Shown here: positions 1-7,994 of the stretch, in pieces
Position numbering within the stretch: the first letter of the stretch is position 1
Layout: each line of letters opens with the position of its first letter
DNA from: Gymnopus androsaceus JB14
Lineage: Eukaryota > Basidiomycota > Agaricomycetes > Agaricales > Omphalotaceae
Reading direction: 5' to 3'
DNA: 12,387 nucleotides
Assembly (NCBI GenBank): GCA_009733575.1
Contig: ML770140.1
Span: forward strand, 5,467 to 17,853
Notes under the pieces: generated by a model
Told to the model about the DNA's origin: nothing
Database searches by the model: none
The model's input: only the letters and a program-made list of their open reading frames with translations
Position numbers and translations under genes: made by a program

Positions 1-126
1 GCTTCTTGCCGAGCTTGTTTCAAGCGATAGTATGCAAGTACCTCTTCGACAAGACAGTGAATGAGGAAGTCGGCGCGTCGATTCCGTTTACCATGGAGAA
101 ACTTGCCTTTCAAAACATGGTGCCAT

Positions 127-181
127 CTAAAGTAAGGTCAGTTAGGTTATTGGAATTGAACAGAACGAGATATGAACGTAC
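127..181 (-). other. Intron 3 of the MULE transposase (55 nt)
   Basis: On the minus strand it starts GTACGT and ends CTTTAG. Splicing joins ...GAA GC to A TGG CAC CAT (phase 2). It restores a reading frame that otherwise stops at 142, and yields the family-like stretch EAWHHVLKGKF. A CTAAC sequence inside could be the branch site. Inferred from motif and frame continuity, without transcript data. Confidence 0.8.
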
Positions 182-644
182 GCTTCTATCAGCATATTAG
201 TGTCACAATCTTCAAAGATAGACCGATCGATTCGATACATCGCAGACCACATTCTAACGATAGTTTCGGACATCCATGTCGTTTCAAGATAGGTAAGAAA
301 CTTGAGGTCAGCGAACTCTTCAGAAGCACGTTTCCTGACTTCAGCCCAGACTGTCTGAAACTTTGCATAGTCGGTTATACGGATCCATGACTTGAGAAGG
401 ACCCAGAGCTCAGGATGCTGCGAGACACGGAAATGTTGTTGCCAAGCATGAAGTACGTGCCACCAGCAGAGGAGAAGTATGGCTGTAGTGAAAACTGCTA
501 AGCATGCATTGATCTGGGCATGGTCGCGGTCGGACATGATATACCGAGTATTGACAGATGGTGAACGTTGCTTGACGAGACGAAGGAAATAAGTGATTGT
601 CGGTTCTGTTCCACTGCTGGCAATCATCCAGGCGACAGGAATAC

Positions 645-690
645 CTGTGAATAATTAGTATAGTTTCGGTATCCGAATAACAATACATAC
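645..690 (-). other. Intron 2 of the MULE transposase (46 nt)
   Basis: On the minus strand it starts GTATGT and ends TTCACAG, with a CTAAT branch-like sequence. Removal joins GGT CAT G to GT ATT CCT (phase 1), giving WGHGIPVAWMIASSGTEP, a continuous and typical MULE core segment. At 46 nt it is near the lower size limit for fungal introns. Confidence 0.82.
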
Positions 691-1096
691 CATGACCCCA
701 TTTGTCACGTACAACCAATGTAGTCAAGATCATATTCTCGTAGATAGTTGTATTGTGAGTGCCGTCGATACAAAGAATATGATGGCCACGTTCTTGGAAT
801 ATCGTTCGCTGCCATGGTGTCTGTATCATGATCGTAAAGGTATCTGGTGCAAGGCCTGAGCCTGCAGGGATCTCGTCGTTGACAGCCTTGAATCCTAGAA
901 GTGAATCCTTCGCAGCAAGATCAGCAGCCCAAGCACGAACGGATTGGCCATCATCAGATGCCAGAGTAATTGTCTCAGCATTGATTGCCCTCTTGATTCG
1001 GTGAACATCGCGGACTGTGATAAAGCTGTCACGAGAAACGGGTTGCTGTAGAGATTCATTGAACTCGGAATAAGCATTCGCGTGCAACTTCTTGAT

Positions 1097-1161
1097 CTTT
1101 GTAAAGCAATTGTAAATCGATTAGTCCGATAAGTCAGTTGTAGATAGCATTGCATACATAC
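1097..1161 (-). other. Intron 1 of the MULE transposase (65 nt)
   Basis: On the minus strand it starts GTATGT and ends ACAAAG, with CTAAT upstream of the acceptor. Splicing gives GVSTDD-I-IKKLHANAYSEF in phase 0. A second AG six bases downstream (ending at 1091) is an alternative acceptor that also keeps frame, removing two codons. Confidence 0.75.
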
Positions 1162-1797
1162 AATGTCATCAGTACTGACACCATTTTCGCACATCTCCAG
1201 CAATAAGTTCGCGAGATTCTAGGGATATCCGAGTGAAACGAAGGTTTTCATATCCAATGGCATGATTATGAGTAGCTTGGTAGGAGCCGAGAACGATGTT
1301 GGTATGGAAGTATGTCTTGATTACCATGGCACAGGGACAAGCAGTACGCTTGGTTGGGATTTTTCTTCTACTGGACTCGCACTCCTTCTGAGTTTTCAAT
1401 CCTCCAGTGCCATGACGTGCACATACATAGTATCGCCGGTCCTGATAGTGAGCTCCACCAGAAAACACATGAGTTCGACGAATTTCTATTGAGTTAGTCT
1501 TCTGTTCCTGCACTCGCCAAGCTTCAAATTCATCCAGGGACGCCCAACGCATATTGAAATGACTGTCGTTGATGTCTGCTTCAAAGGTACCAGGAGTTGG
1601 ATCTGAAGGAATGTCGACTTGGAAAGTAGTTGTCAAAGACTGAGAAGGAAAAGGAAAGTCGTCGAGGATTTCGATGTTGAATTCATTCAGCATGCATGCT
1701 GGTATAGGTACAGAGGATGTTCGCTTGCGGGGTGACTTCGACATAGCACATAAGTGAGAAGGTGTCGCGTAGGCCTTAGCGAGTGAATGGAAAGGTG

Positions 1798-1811
1798 TCG
1801 CGTCGACGCGA
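1798..1811. repeat. 14-bp perfect palindrome
   Basis: TCGCGTCGACGCGA equals its own reverse complement and lies 54-67 bp upstream of the MULE start codon. It overlaps the second copy of AAGGTGTCGCGT. It could bind a dimeric protein; no factor is recognised. Confidence 0.6.
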
Positions 1812-1871
1812 AGTTCAAAGTAATTTAATTCCGACAGTTTACATCGAATACGGGCGGAGGCTCCGGATTTA

Positions 1872-1911
1872 GTAATCTTTACTTTCTTATCGTAATCTTT
1901 ACTTTCTTATC
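1872..1911. repeat. Perfect tandem duplication of 20 bp
   Basis: GTAATCTTTACTTTCTTATC occurs twice head to tail (1872-1891, 1892-1911) without a mismatch, which points to a recent local duplication. A related string (TTTTATCTTATG) follows directly. Confidence 0.9.
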
Positions 1912-1986
1912 AAAGCTTTTATCTTATGATTGAGCCGCATTTGGGCGTGAGAATTTGGCGGTTTGGCAAAACTGCTATGGGACCAC

Positions 1987-1991
1987 CCAGG
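1987..1991. repeat. Target-site duplication, left copy (CCAGG)
   Basis: CCAGG directly precedes the TG of the left LTR and is repeated exactly after the CA of the right LTR (8466-8470). A 5-bp duplication is normal for Ty3/Gypsy integrases and shows one intact insertion event. Confidence 0.93.
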
Positions 1992-2449
1992 TGTTACGAA
2001 CGTTCTTATCTTATCAGACACATAGTATTATTCCTTATCATTTTCCTTTATTTACTCTTGTATATCTACATAAACGCGCACTTGTTTAGATGCACGGATG
2101 TACTAATTAGGTTCTGTCGATCAGAGTATGATTGTTTCCAATCATAACACATGCTAGCATGTCCATACTTGTACAATTGACCTATCATTACTTATTGTTG
2201 TTTACTTGTTGTCTTTTATTGTTTCATGCATTGTTACCACACGGTCAGGGTATAGGGTATAGGGCTTAGGGTTTGTACATTAGTATATATAGTAGTTGTA
2301 GCTGTAGCATAGTCCTTAGCTTCAATCTCGTCAATATCTCCTAGTTCTCAAATATCATCTTCTTCTCTTTTCATCATTGTTCTTGTCTTTGCCTAAGTCT
2401 GAAGTTGTGACGCCTGGTACCTCATGTTGTGGGGAACTAGTCGCTGACA
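1992..2449 (+). repeat. Left (5') LTR of the Ty3/Gypsy element
   Basis: Starts TGTTACGAAC and ends CGCTGACA; collinear over all 458 bp with 8008-8465 without an indel. U3 is 1992-2317 if transcription starts at 2318. U3 contains an 8-bp hairpin (TATGATTG 2127-2134, CAATCATA 2139-2146) including a CCAAT box at 2138-2142, a 14-bp palindrome ACATGCTAGCATGT (2149-2162), a TAGGG-rich stretch (2247-2274) and TATATATA (2284-2291). The R/U5 border was not resolved. Confidence 0.96.
2284..2328 (+). promoter_or_regulatory. LTR promoter: TATA box and inferred transcription start
   Basis: TATATATA at 2284-2291 lies 34 nt upstream of AGCTTCAATCT (2318-2328). That 11-mer is exactly complementary to the primer site just after the LTR. 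In Tf1-type elements the mRNA 5' end is the primer, so 2318 is the predicted start; TATA spacing supports this independently. A CCAAT box at 2138-2142 and a TTAGGGTTT motif (2266-2274) lie upstream. Confidence 0.72.
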
Positions 2450-3058
2450 GAAGATTGAAGCTCCTCTCTTCCACTCGTCACAGATTGTTGCTTATTGTTG
2501 ATACTGGTCAACAGTACTCTTTGACATCGTTGTGATTTCTTGCTACTCAAGACTTCACGTTTTGTATTCCACGCTATGCAATCATAATTCTCTCATCCTG
2601 CACACTATGCTCACCATTCTACCAACCCTTTGCTTTACAGATCTTTGCACCCAATTAGACTTATAGACACCTATAGTACAACATGAGTAACGTTGAGCCC
2701 GACTTGTAGTACTGGTAGTCGAAAGCTTTTGACTGATAACCAATTTTTGGAGAGGGGTCATAGCGCACGGAACGTTGCTCCATTCCTAGTCGGAGAGCCA
2801 TGTTAAGTCAGCAAGACAAGTGCAAGGACTGTTCGTGAACACTCTTCACACAACCTCTACGCATTTGCGTTGTATTCACTTTTACACATTCCTATTCCTC
2901 CACTTTTCTATTTTCTTTTATTATTCTTTTCATCATTTTTATATTCTGAGAGTTGTTGATCACATTCACCTCTCACCATTCTGGATTGCACGACCTATGG
3001 AGCTCGTAACTCCAGACCTCCTACCCCATCCGACCAAACCACAACTCCCACACCCACC
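2450..3058 (+). other. Untranslated leader of the Ty3/Gypsy element
   Basis: 609 bp separate the LTR from the gag ATG. Apart from the primer site at its start no coding region is credible. A pyrimidine-rich tract (about 2880-2945) lies in the second half. RNA packaging signals would be expected here but cannot be recognised by eye. The short upstream ATGs appear to be chance. Confidence 0.6.
2452..2462 (+). other. Self-priming primer-binding site (Tf1-type)
   Basis: AGATTGAAGCT starts two bases after the LTR end. It is the exact reverse complement of AGCTTCAATCT at 2318-2328 in the LTR, with mismatches on both sides, so the match is exactly 11 nt, the length known for Tf1. No tRNA 3'-end complement beginning TGG is present here. 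The predicted mRNA 5' end would fold onto this site and, after cleavage, prime minus-strand DNA. Confidence 0.8.
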
Positions 3059-4069
3059 ATGTCTGAACCACAATCCAATGCTCCTGCTCCTACCATACCA
3101 ACTGAGGTTCCCACCCCGGAACAACTCGCTGCATTTCTCATACAAGAAGGATGGACCGTAACACGTCCAGGAGCAGAATCTACAGCTTCCACTAGTGGAA
3201 AGTCTCTCTTAAAAGAACCTCCGATGTTTAAAGGAGATAAAGAGAGCTTCCGAGAATGGAAGCGAAAACTAATCACTTGGGTTAATGACCCAAAGAACAA
3301 GATTCGATCAGACGATGAACGAATCAATGTTGCGATCTCCTATATGGAAGGAGAAAAAGTACGAGACTGGGTTGAGAACCAGTATCACGTCTTATACTCA
3401 GAAGACGAAGGAACATGGAATACGACTTGGACGTATTTCATGAAAAGGCTTGACAACCAGTATCTGGATACAGCAAGGCATGCTGATGCCAGAGAAAGGT
3501 TTGAAAGAATTCGCCAAGGAAAAGATGAAACAGCAGCAACGTTCTTTGAACACTTTGAAGTACTAGTTAGTACTGCAGAATACGGAGAGGACAATGCACA
3601 TGTCTTGCAAAAAATAATGCATGCAGTCAATAAATCTATTATTGACAGTATCTATAGTGTCGGAGTATTACCCGATACTTTTAGTGAATGGAAGAAGAGG
3701 TGTGTCGATCTTGATGACCTCTGGAGATGGAGAAACAATCAAACCAAGCAATGGGGTTTCAGGAGTCAGTGGTACTCCACTCCAAAAACCACTCCCCAGG
3801 TGCAGGCACCCAAGACAACTCCACAAATGTTGCAACCTCATCGACAAGATGGCACTGGCATCACCTATGGAGGAAGCGGTCAACCAATGGAGTTGGATTG
3901 AGGCAGGGCACGAGGTCCATTCAAGTGTTTCGGGTGTGGACAACCCGGACACATGAAAAGGGACTGCCCAAATAAGAGGGAAACGATACGTCAAGCATTT
4001 ACAATGTTGAATGAGGAAGATCAGGCAGAGCTTGGGAAGCTCTGGGGTTTTGTGAAAACTCAACAGTGA
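3059..4069 (+). pseudogene. gag: Ty3/Gypsy gag (capsid and zinc-knuckle nucleocapsid), one nonsense codon
   Basis: Structural protein that forms the virus-like particle and binds the element RNA. ATG at 3059 has a favourable context (CACACCATGT) and starts a 336-codon frame ending at TGA 4067-4069. Residues 1-50 are rich in Pro/Thr/Ala. About 55-235 matches Ty3-type capsid in style (MFKGDKESFREWKRKL onward, with the aromatic and Arg-rich helices of retrotransposon gag). A CCHC zinc knuckle, CFGCGQPGHMKRDC (CX2CX4HX4C), is encoded at 3926-3967. An in-frame TGA at 3899-3901, just before the basic stretch and knuckle, would remove nucleocapsid; it is explicable as a former CGA (Arg). The 3' end overlaps the pol frame. 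Confidence 0.9.
4045..4051 (+). promoter_or_regulatory. Candidate -1 frameshift heptamer at the gag/pol overlap
   Basis: GGGTTTT fits X XXY YYZ exactly in the gag frame (G GGT TTT; the gag codons are Gly and Phe) and lies 16 bp before the gag stop. The pol frame is -1 relative to gag and is open from 4015. Several sushi-type fungal elements use -1 frameshifting, but a plain one-base deletion is an alternative. No pseudoknot was verified. Confidence 0.4.
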
Positions 4070-4940
4070 ACACAGGTCCTGTTGAGTCTCAGTCAGTTTC
4101 GGACATGGACAGTTCTATATATGTAGATAGTGGTATTTCATACACGATAAATACACCTGAATCTACTCCCATTCTGCCATCTCCAAAAAAGACTGAAAAC
4201 CCTGTAAGGTTCGCTCTGAAATCCTCAGAATGGCTGGTTAACTGCATTAGGACATTGAACGACTCACGAGCAATCAGGGAATTATGGACTTGGGTCCCTA
4301 ATAACCGACGACAAGAAATAACAGATCAAACGGTAATGGAAATAAGGAAGTTGTCAGTACCTGATGCAGTTGAAGCAGTCAATAACTTCAAACACAAATG
4401 TTTCGTGAGAGGAACGAAAGGCAAAGATCTTAAACTGTCAGTCATTATTGAAGACATCACGAAAGGCAATCAAATAGAAGCAGATGCACTTCTAGATTGT
4501 GGAGCAACTGGATCATGTATCAATAAGGAATTTGTTGAAAAGCATAATATTCCAATCCAAAAACTCCCAATCAAATTGCCGTATACAATGCTGATGGAAC
4601 TTTAAACGCTGGTGGATCAATTGAAGTAATGGCAGAAGTTTGTTTAGTTATCGGAGACCATGTGGAAAGAATAGAGTTCGGAGTTACCAATCTTGGAAAC
4701 ACTGACATCTTCATTGGTCTCGATTGGCTTAGAGAACATAACCCTAACATAGATTGGACAAACTCTACTGTTACATTCAATCGCTGTCCCACTTGCTGTG
4801 GTTATATACCCTGGTGGCTAAATCTGGAAGAAGGAACCTCCCTCAATCACCTAGAAGAAGGGGAGAGACTTTTCATATTCGACTGGGAAGGTTATGTCAA
4901 AGACCACGGACACATACGCGCCATGTCAGAATCTTCTACG
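4066..4940 (+). pseudogene. pol: Pol N-terminal part with aspartic protease, broken by frame changes
   Basis: Retroviral-type aspartic protease that cleaves the polyprotein. From about 4015/4066 the frame encodes a linker and then ALLDCGATGSCINKEF, with the catalytic Asp at 4495-4497. The motif is D-C-G rather than the common D-S/T-G. The frame is lost near 4579-4581 and ends at TAA 4603-4605, but the protein continues in the next frame as VYNADGTLNAGG then TDIFIGLDWLREHNPNIDW, the usual end of the protease fold. This implies loss of about one base. A second frame change lies at about 4925-4955, before RT. No usable protease product is expected. Confidence 0.85.
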
Positions 4941-4949
4941 CAGATCAAT

Positions 4950-5941
4950 ACATTAAAGAACATCCTACCATATTCAATAAGCAAGGGTTCAATGAACTTC
5001 CTAAACGATGACCATGGGACCATGCTATCAAACTCACACCTGGCTCTAACCCTGTAGACTGTAAAATGTATCCTCTAAATCTTGATGAACAAAAGGCACT
5101 AGACGAGTTCTTAGAGGAAAATCTATGATCAGGACATATTCATCCATCAAACTCTCCAATGGCTTCACCGTTCTTCTTTGTTAAGAAAAAAGATGGTGCT
5201 TTACGACCAGTTCAGGATTACATAAAACTCAACGACATGATGATTAAAAACCGTTATCCACTCCCTTTAATCCAAGAACTAATTGATAAACTTAAGGATG
5301 CCAAGGTTTTTACAAAGATGGACATTCGATGGGGATACAACAATATTCGAATCAAGGATGGTGATGAATGGAAAGCTGCTTTTAGGACTAATCAAGGGTT
5401 GTTAGAACCAATGGTTATGTTCTTTGGTCTTACAAACTCTCCCGCAACGTTCCAAGCATTCATGAATCACATATTGAAACGTCTCATTGATGAAGGACAT
5501 GTAATCGTATATATGGACAATATTCTTGTATTTACAAACACTATTGAAGAACATCGTTGCATAGTACATGAAGTTCTCCAGATCCTTGAAGAGAACGGTC
5601 TTTACCTCAAACCAGAGAAGTGCACATTTGAATCACCTCATGTCGACTATCTTGGTATCATCGTTGGAAATGGACAAGTAAAAATGGATCCAAAGAAAGT
5701 CAAAGCAGTCAAAGACCGGCCAGTCCCAAAGAAGAAACGCGACATACAATCCTTTTTAGGATTCTGTAACTTCTTTAGACGTTTCATTCAAGGATTTAGT
5801 CATGTTGCCAGACCACTTAGCAAACTCACTGGAAATGCGGAATGGTCATGGGGTCCTGAAGAGTTTCAAGCTTTTGAAAGTCTAAAGACAAGAATCGCCG
5901 AGGATGTTACGCTAGTAATTCCCTTAGACAATGGAAAATTC
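4950..5941 (+). pseudogene. pol: Ty3/Gypsy reverse transcriptase domain, catalytic motif altered
   Basis: RNA-dependent DNA polymerase that copies the element RNA. The fingers motif SPMASPFFFVKKKDG (5156 on), DIRWGYNNIRI, AAFRTNQG and MFFGLTNSPATFQ identify a Ty3/Gypsy RT. The active-site box at 5510-5521 reads YMDN instead of YMDD; the second Asp codon is AAT after GAC, consistent with GACGAT changing at a CpG. The connection region has FLGFCNFFRRFI. TGA stops at 5009-5011 and 5126-5128 lie in the N-terminal part; both are explicable as CGA (Arg), as in related elements (RRPWDHAI-type context). Enzymatically dead for two independent reasons. Confidence 0.95.
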
Positions 5942-6480
5942 TGAGTAGAAGCTGATTTGTCTGACTTTGCCAATGGTGCTGTACTATCCCAACAGGTTGA
6001 CGGAAAATGGAGACCAGTAGCCTTTAGATCTCGCTCTCTCAATGACGTTGAATGCAACTACGAGATTTATGATAAAGAAATGATGGCTATTATGGATTCA
6101 CTATTGGAATGGCACCAGTACCTTATGGGCACTCGAGAACCATTTGAAATATGGACCGATCACCAGAATCTCCAGTACTTCCGTAAACCCCAAAAACTCA
6201 ATCGACAACAAGCACGTTGGGTTACAGAACTATCCGAGTATGAATTTGTTCTTCATCACAAACCAGGGAATTCTATGGGAAAAGCGGACACTTTGTCAAG
6301 GATGACAAACCTTGAGACGGGGGTGAATGACAATAAGGACATTGTTGTTCTTAAACCAGAACTTTTCATCAATATAATCCATGAAACCGAAAGTCCAGAA
6401 GACGCCATAATTGACAAAATCAAAAAATATGTCAGTAACATGGACAAAGCGGTAGTCGAAGCTCTAAACGGAAAAGACAA
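5942..6480 (+). pseudogene. pol: RNase H domain and tether to integrase
   Basis: Degrades the RNA strand of the RNA-DNA hybrid during element replication. TGA at 5942-5944 immediately precedes VEADLSDFANGAVLSQ, where relatives usually have an Arg, so it fits CGA to TGA. Acidic catalytic positions are visible in EADLSD, NYEIYDKEMMAI, IWTDHQNLQYF and GKADTLSRM. The last motif usually reads ADALSR; the Thr codon ACT following GAC again fits a CpG transition from GCT. The domain is open from 5945 through to TGA 6719. Confidence 0.92.
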
Positions 6481-7640
6481 ATACTGGGTTAATGAACACG
6501 ATGGAATTGTTACATGGAAAAATCGCATCTATGTACCAAAGAACCAGGAATTACAAGGAGAAATCATACAAAAACACCACAACTCAATCCTCGGAGGACA
6601 TCCGGGTCAATATAAAACGTGGGAGTTAGTTACTCGTGACTACTGGTGGTCAGGAATGGGAAACGACATCCAAATGTACATAAAAGGATGTGAGAAATGC
6701 CAAGCCACAAAAATCCATTGAAACAAACCTGTCGGACATCTTAATCCCCATAATGTACCATCCGGACGATGGGAATTCGTAGGAGTAGATCTGATTGGGA
6801 AGTTACCGGAAGCAGGAGAATTCAACACCATTGCTGTATTCGCCGATCACTATACAAAGCAAATTAGACTTCTTCCCACTCATATGTCATTAACATCAGA
6901 AGGCATGGCACACATGTATAGAGAAAAGATCTTTCCTATTCATGGACTCTTCCGAAAGATTGTACACGATCAAGGTCCACAATTCCATTTGGGTTTCATG
7001 AAGGAACTCTACAAACAACTTGGAATTGAAGCAAACTTCACAACGGCATACCATCCACAAACTAATGGACAAACCAAATGAACAAACCAAGAAACCGAAC
7101 ATTATCTTCATTTGTTTATCAATTACTACTAATTAGACTGGCATGAATGGTTACCTACAGCCGAATTTGCATATAACAATTGAGTACATTCCGCTACAAA
7201 AGTTACCCCATTCTTCGCTGATATGGGTCGTCACCCCTATAAAGGCACTGCACCAAAAGAGAAGTCCTCTAATCCCTCAGCCCAAGAGTTTGTCAATAGT
7301 ATGAAGAAAGTACAAGACGAAGTAGGATCAGCGCTAAAGAAAGCAGCTGAAGACATGACTCGCTACTATGACAAAAAACATAGCGAATCAAGAGAATACA
7401 AAGTTGGAGACAAGGTGTGGCTTGAAGGAATAAACATTACGACAAGTCGTCCAATGAAAAAGTTGGATGACAAACGTTTTGGACCTTTTGAAGTACTAGA
7501 AAAAGTTGGTCATAGCTAGTACAAACTCAAAATCCCAAAAACATGGAGAAACGTTCATAACATTTTCAATGAAGTCCTCCTCACACCATATCATCCTCCA
7601 CAATTCCCAAACCAACCCCGAAATACCAATCCACCTCCCG
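6481..7640 (+). pseudogene. pol: Integrase (HHCC zinc finger, DDE core, GPF module), multiply interrupted
   Basis: Inserts the DNA copy into the chromosome. The zinc-binding region has His codons at 6575-6580 and 6599-6601 and Cys codons at 6689-6691 and 6698-6700 (GCEKCQ). In the catalytic core, D1 is in FVGVDLIG (6788-6790) and D2 in IVHDQGPQF (6968-6970). The catalytic Glu position in AYHPQTNGQT-x is Lys (7076-7078), followed by TGA 7079-7081; both fit CpG change in ACC GAA CGA. Further stops are TGA 6719-6721, TAA 7130-7132, TGA 7181-7183 and TAG 7517-7519. A GPY/F-type module (FGPFEVLEKVG, near 7481) follows. Clearly integrase, clearly inactive. Confidence 0.95.
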
Positions 7641-7663
7641 TAGAGATCGAAGGAGAAGAACCA

Positions 7664-7834
7664 GAGTACGAAGTTGAAGAAATAGTCGATTCAAAAGAAA
7701 ACAAAAGAAGTAAGAAGGTGTCGTACAAAGTCAAATGGAAAGGGTATGGACCGCATGAAATGACATGGGAACCAGTATCAAATCTCGACAAAGCAAAGGA
7801 TGCTATTAAGGATTTCCATAATAAAAATCCTTCC
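7664..7834 (+). pseudogene. pol: C-terminal chromodomain of the integrase
   Basis: Chromodomains at the integrase C-terminus tether pre-integration complexes to modified histones, often H3K9-methylated chromatin. The stretch begins EYEVEEIVDSKENKRSKK, continues VSYKVKWKGYG and ends MTWEPVSNLDKAKDAIKDFH, with the aromatic cage candidates (Y in EYEVE, W in KWKGY, W in TWEP) all present. It is followed by TGA 7856-7858 and, in the same frame, TGA 7958-7960 and TAA 7994-7996. The native polyprotein end is uncertain because the first two may be mutated CGA codons. Confidence 0.92.
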
Positions 7835-7994
7835 AAACCACGCTCAAAGGACATCTGAAAACTCGAAATACCCATGTCATTATTTCCCAAACATCTTTTT
7901 CATCCCATTCCTGAATCATTAAGACACCCATTCCAACTTCTATACCAACCGAATCTATGACTGCAAAGCTTGCGCGATGTGGAAATCACGTCCT

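Larger units (their letters stand above)
1..1744 (-). pseudogene. MULE (Mutator-like) transposase, 4 exons, C-terminus off the window, one frameshift
   Basis: Cut-and-paste transposase of the MULE superfamily. Inferred exons are 1744-1162, 1096-691, 644-182 and 126-1; junction phases 0, 1 and 2 agree once one extra base near 1197-1198 is discounted, giving about 525 visible residues. The N-terminus carries a FAR1/WRKY-GCM1-like zinc-binding domain: C108 (YYVCARHG), C136/C138 (ACPC) and H159-x-H161 (HNH). The catalytic core has LCIDGTHNTT (D305, codon 764-766), YIMSDRDHAQ (D368, codon 529-531) and the MULE-typical CWWH (about C389 to H392). The third acidic residue could not be assigned. Exon 4 reads in the arginine-rich style (HGKRNRRADF) common downstream in fungal MULEs. 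ATG 1744 is the first Met of the open frame; an upstream exon cannot be excluded. Family identification is firm; whether the copy works is not. Confidence 0.88.
1745..1991. promoter_or_regulatory. Upstream region of the MULE gene, truncated by the Ty3 insertion
   Basis: 247 bp lie between the MULE ATG and the Ty3 LTR. They hold a perfect 14-bp palindrome (TCGCGTCGACGCGA, 1798-1811), the 12-mer AAGGTGTCGCGT twice (1759-1770 and 1792-1803) and a 20-bp tandem duplication (1872-1911). They could include promoter or MULE subterminal sequence. No TATA box or terminal inverted repeat could be assigned because the other MULE end is outside the window. Confidence 0.4.

Noticed and set aside
172..390. 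Plus-strand ORF opposite the MULE gene
   Set aside because: It lies antisense to a well-supported transposase exon and has no motif of its own.
1926..2147. Plus-strand ORF across the left LTR border
   Set aside because: It spans the insertion junction and U3; the hydrophobic run comes from T-rich LTR sequence.
2247..2274. Interstitial telomere repeat
   Set aside because: Only one true TTAGGG unit is present and it lies inside both LTRs, so it belongs to the element and is not a chromosome end.
2995..3327. Minus-strand ORF opposite the gag start
   Set aside because: Mirror of the Pro/Thr-rich gag N-terminus; Gly/Val bias is an antisense artefact.
3668..4063. Minus-strand ORF opposite the gag zinc knuckle
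   Set aside because: Antisense shadow of gag without independent features.
3899..7183. TGA readthrough or a recoded TGA as Arg
   Set aside because: TAA and TAG stops, altered catalytic residues and frame changes are also present, and the LTRs show the same CpG process; mutation explains it better.
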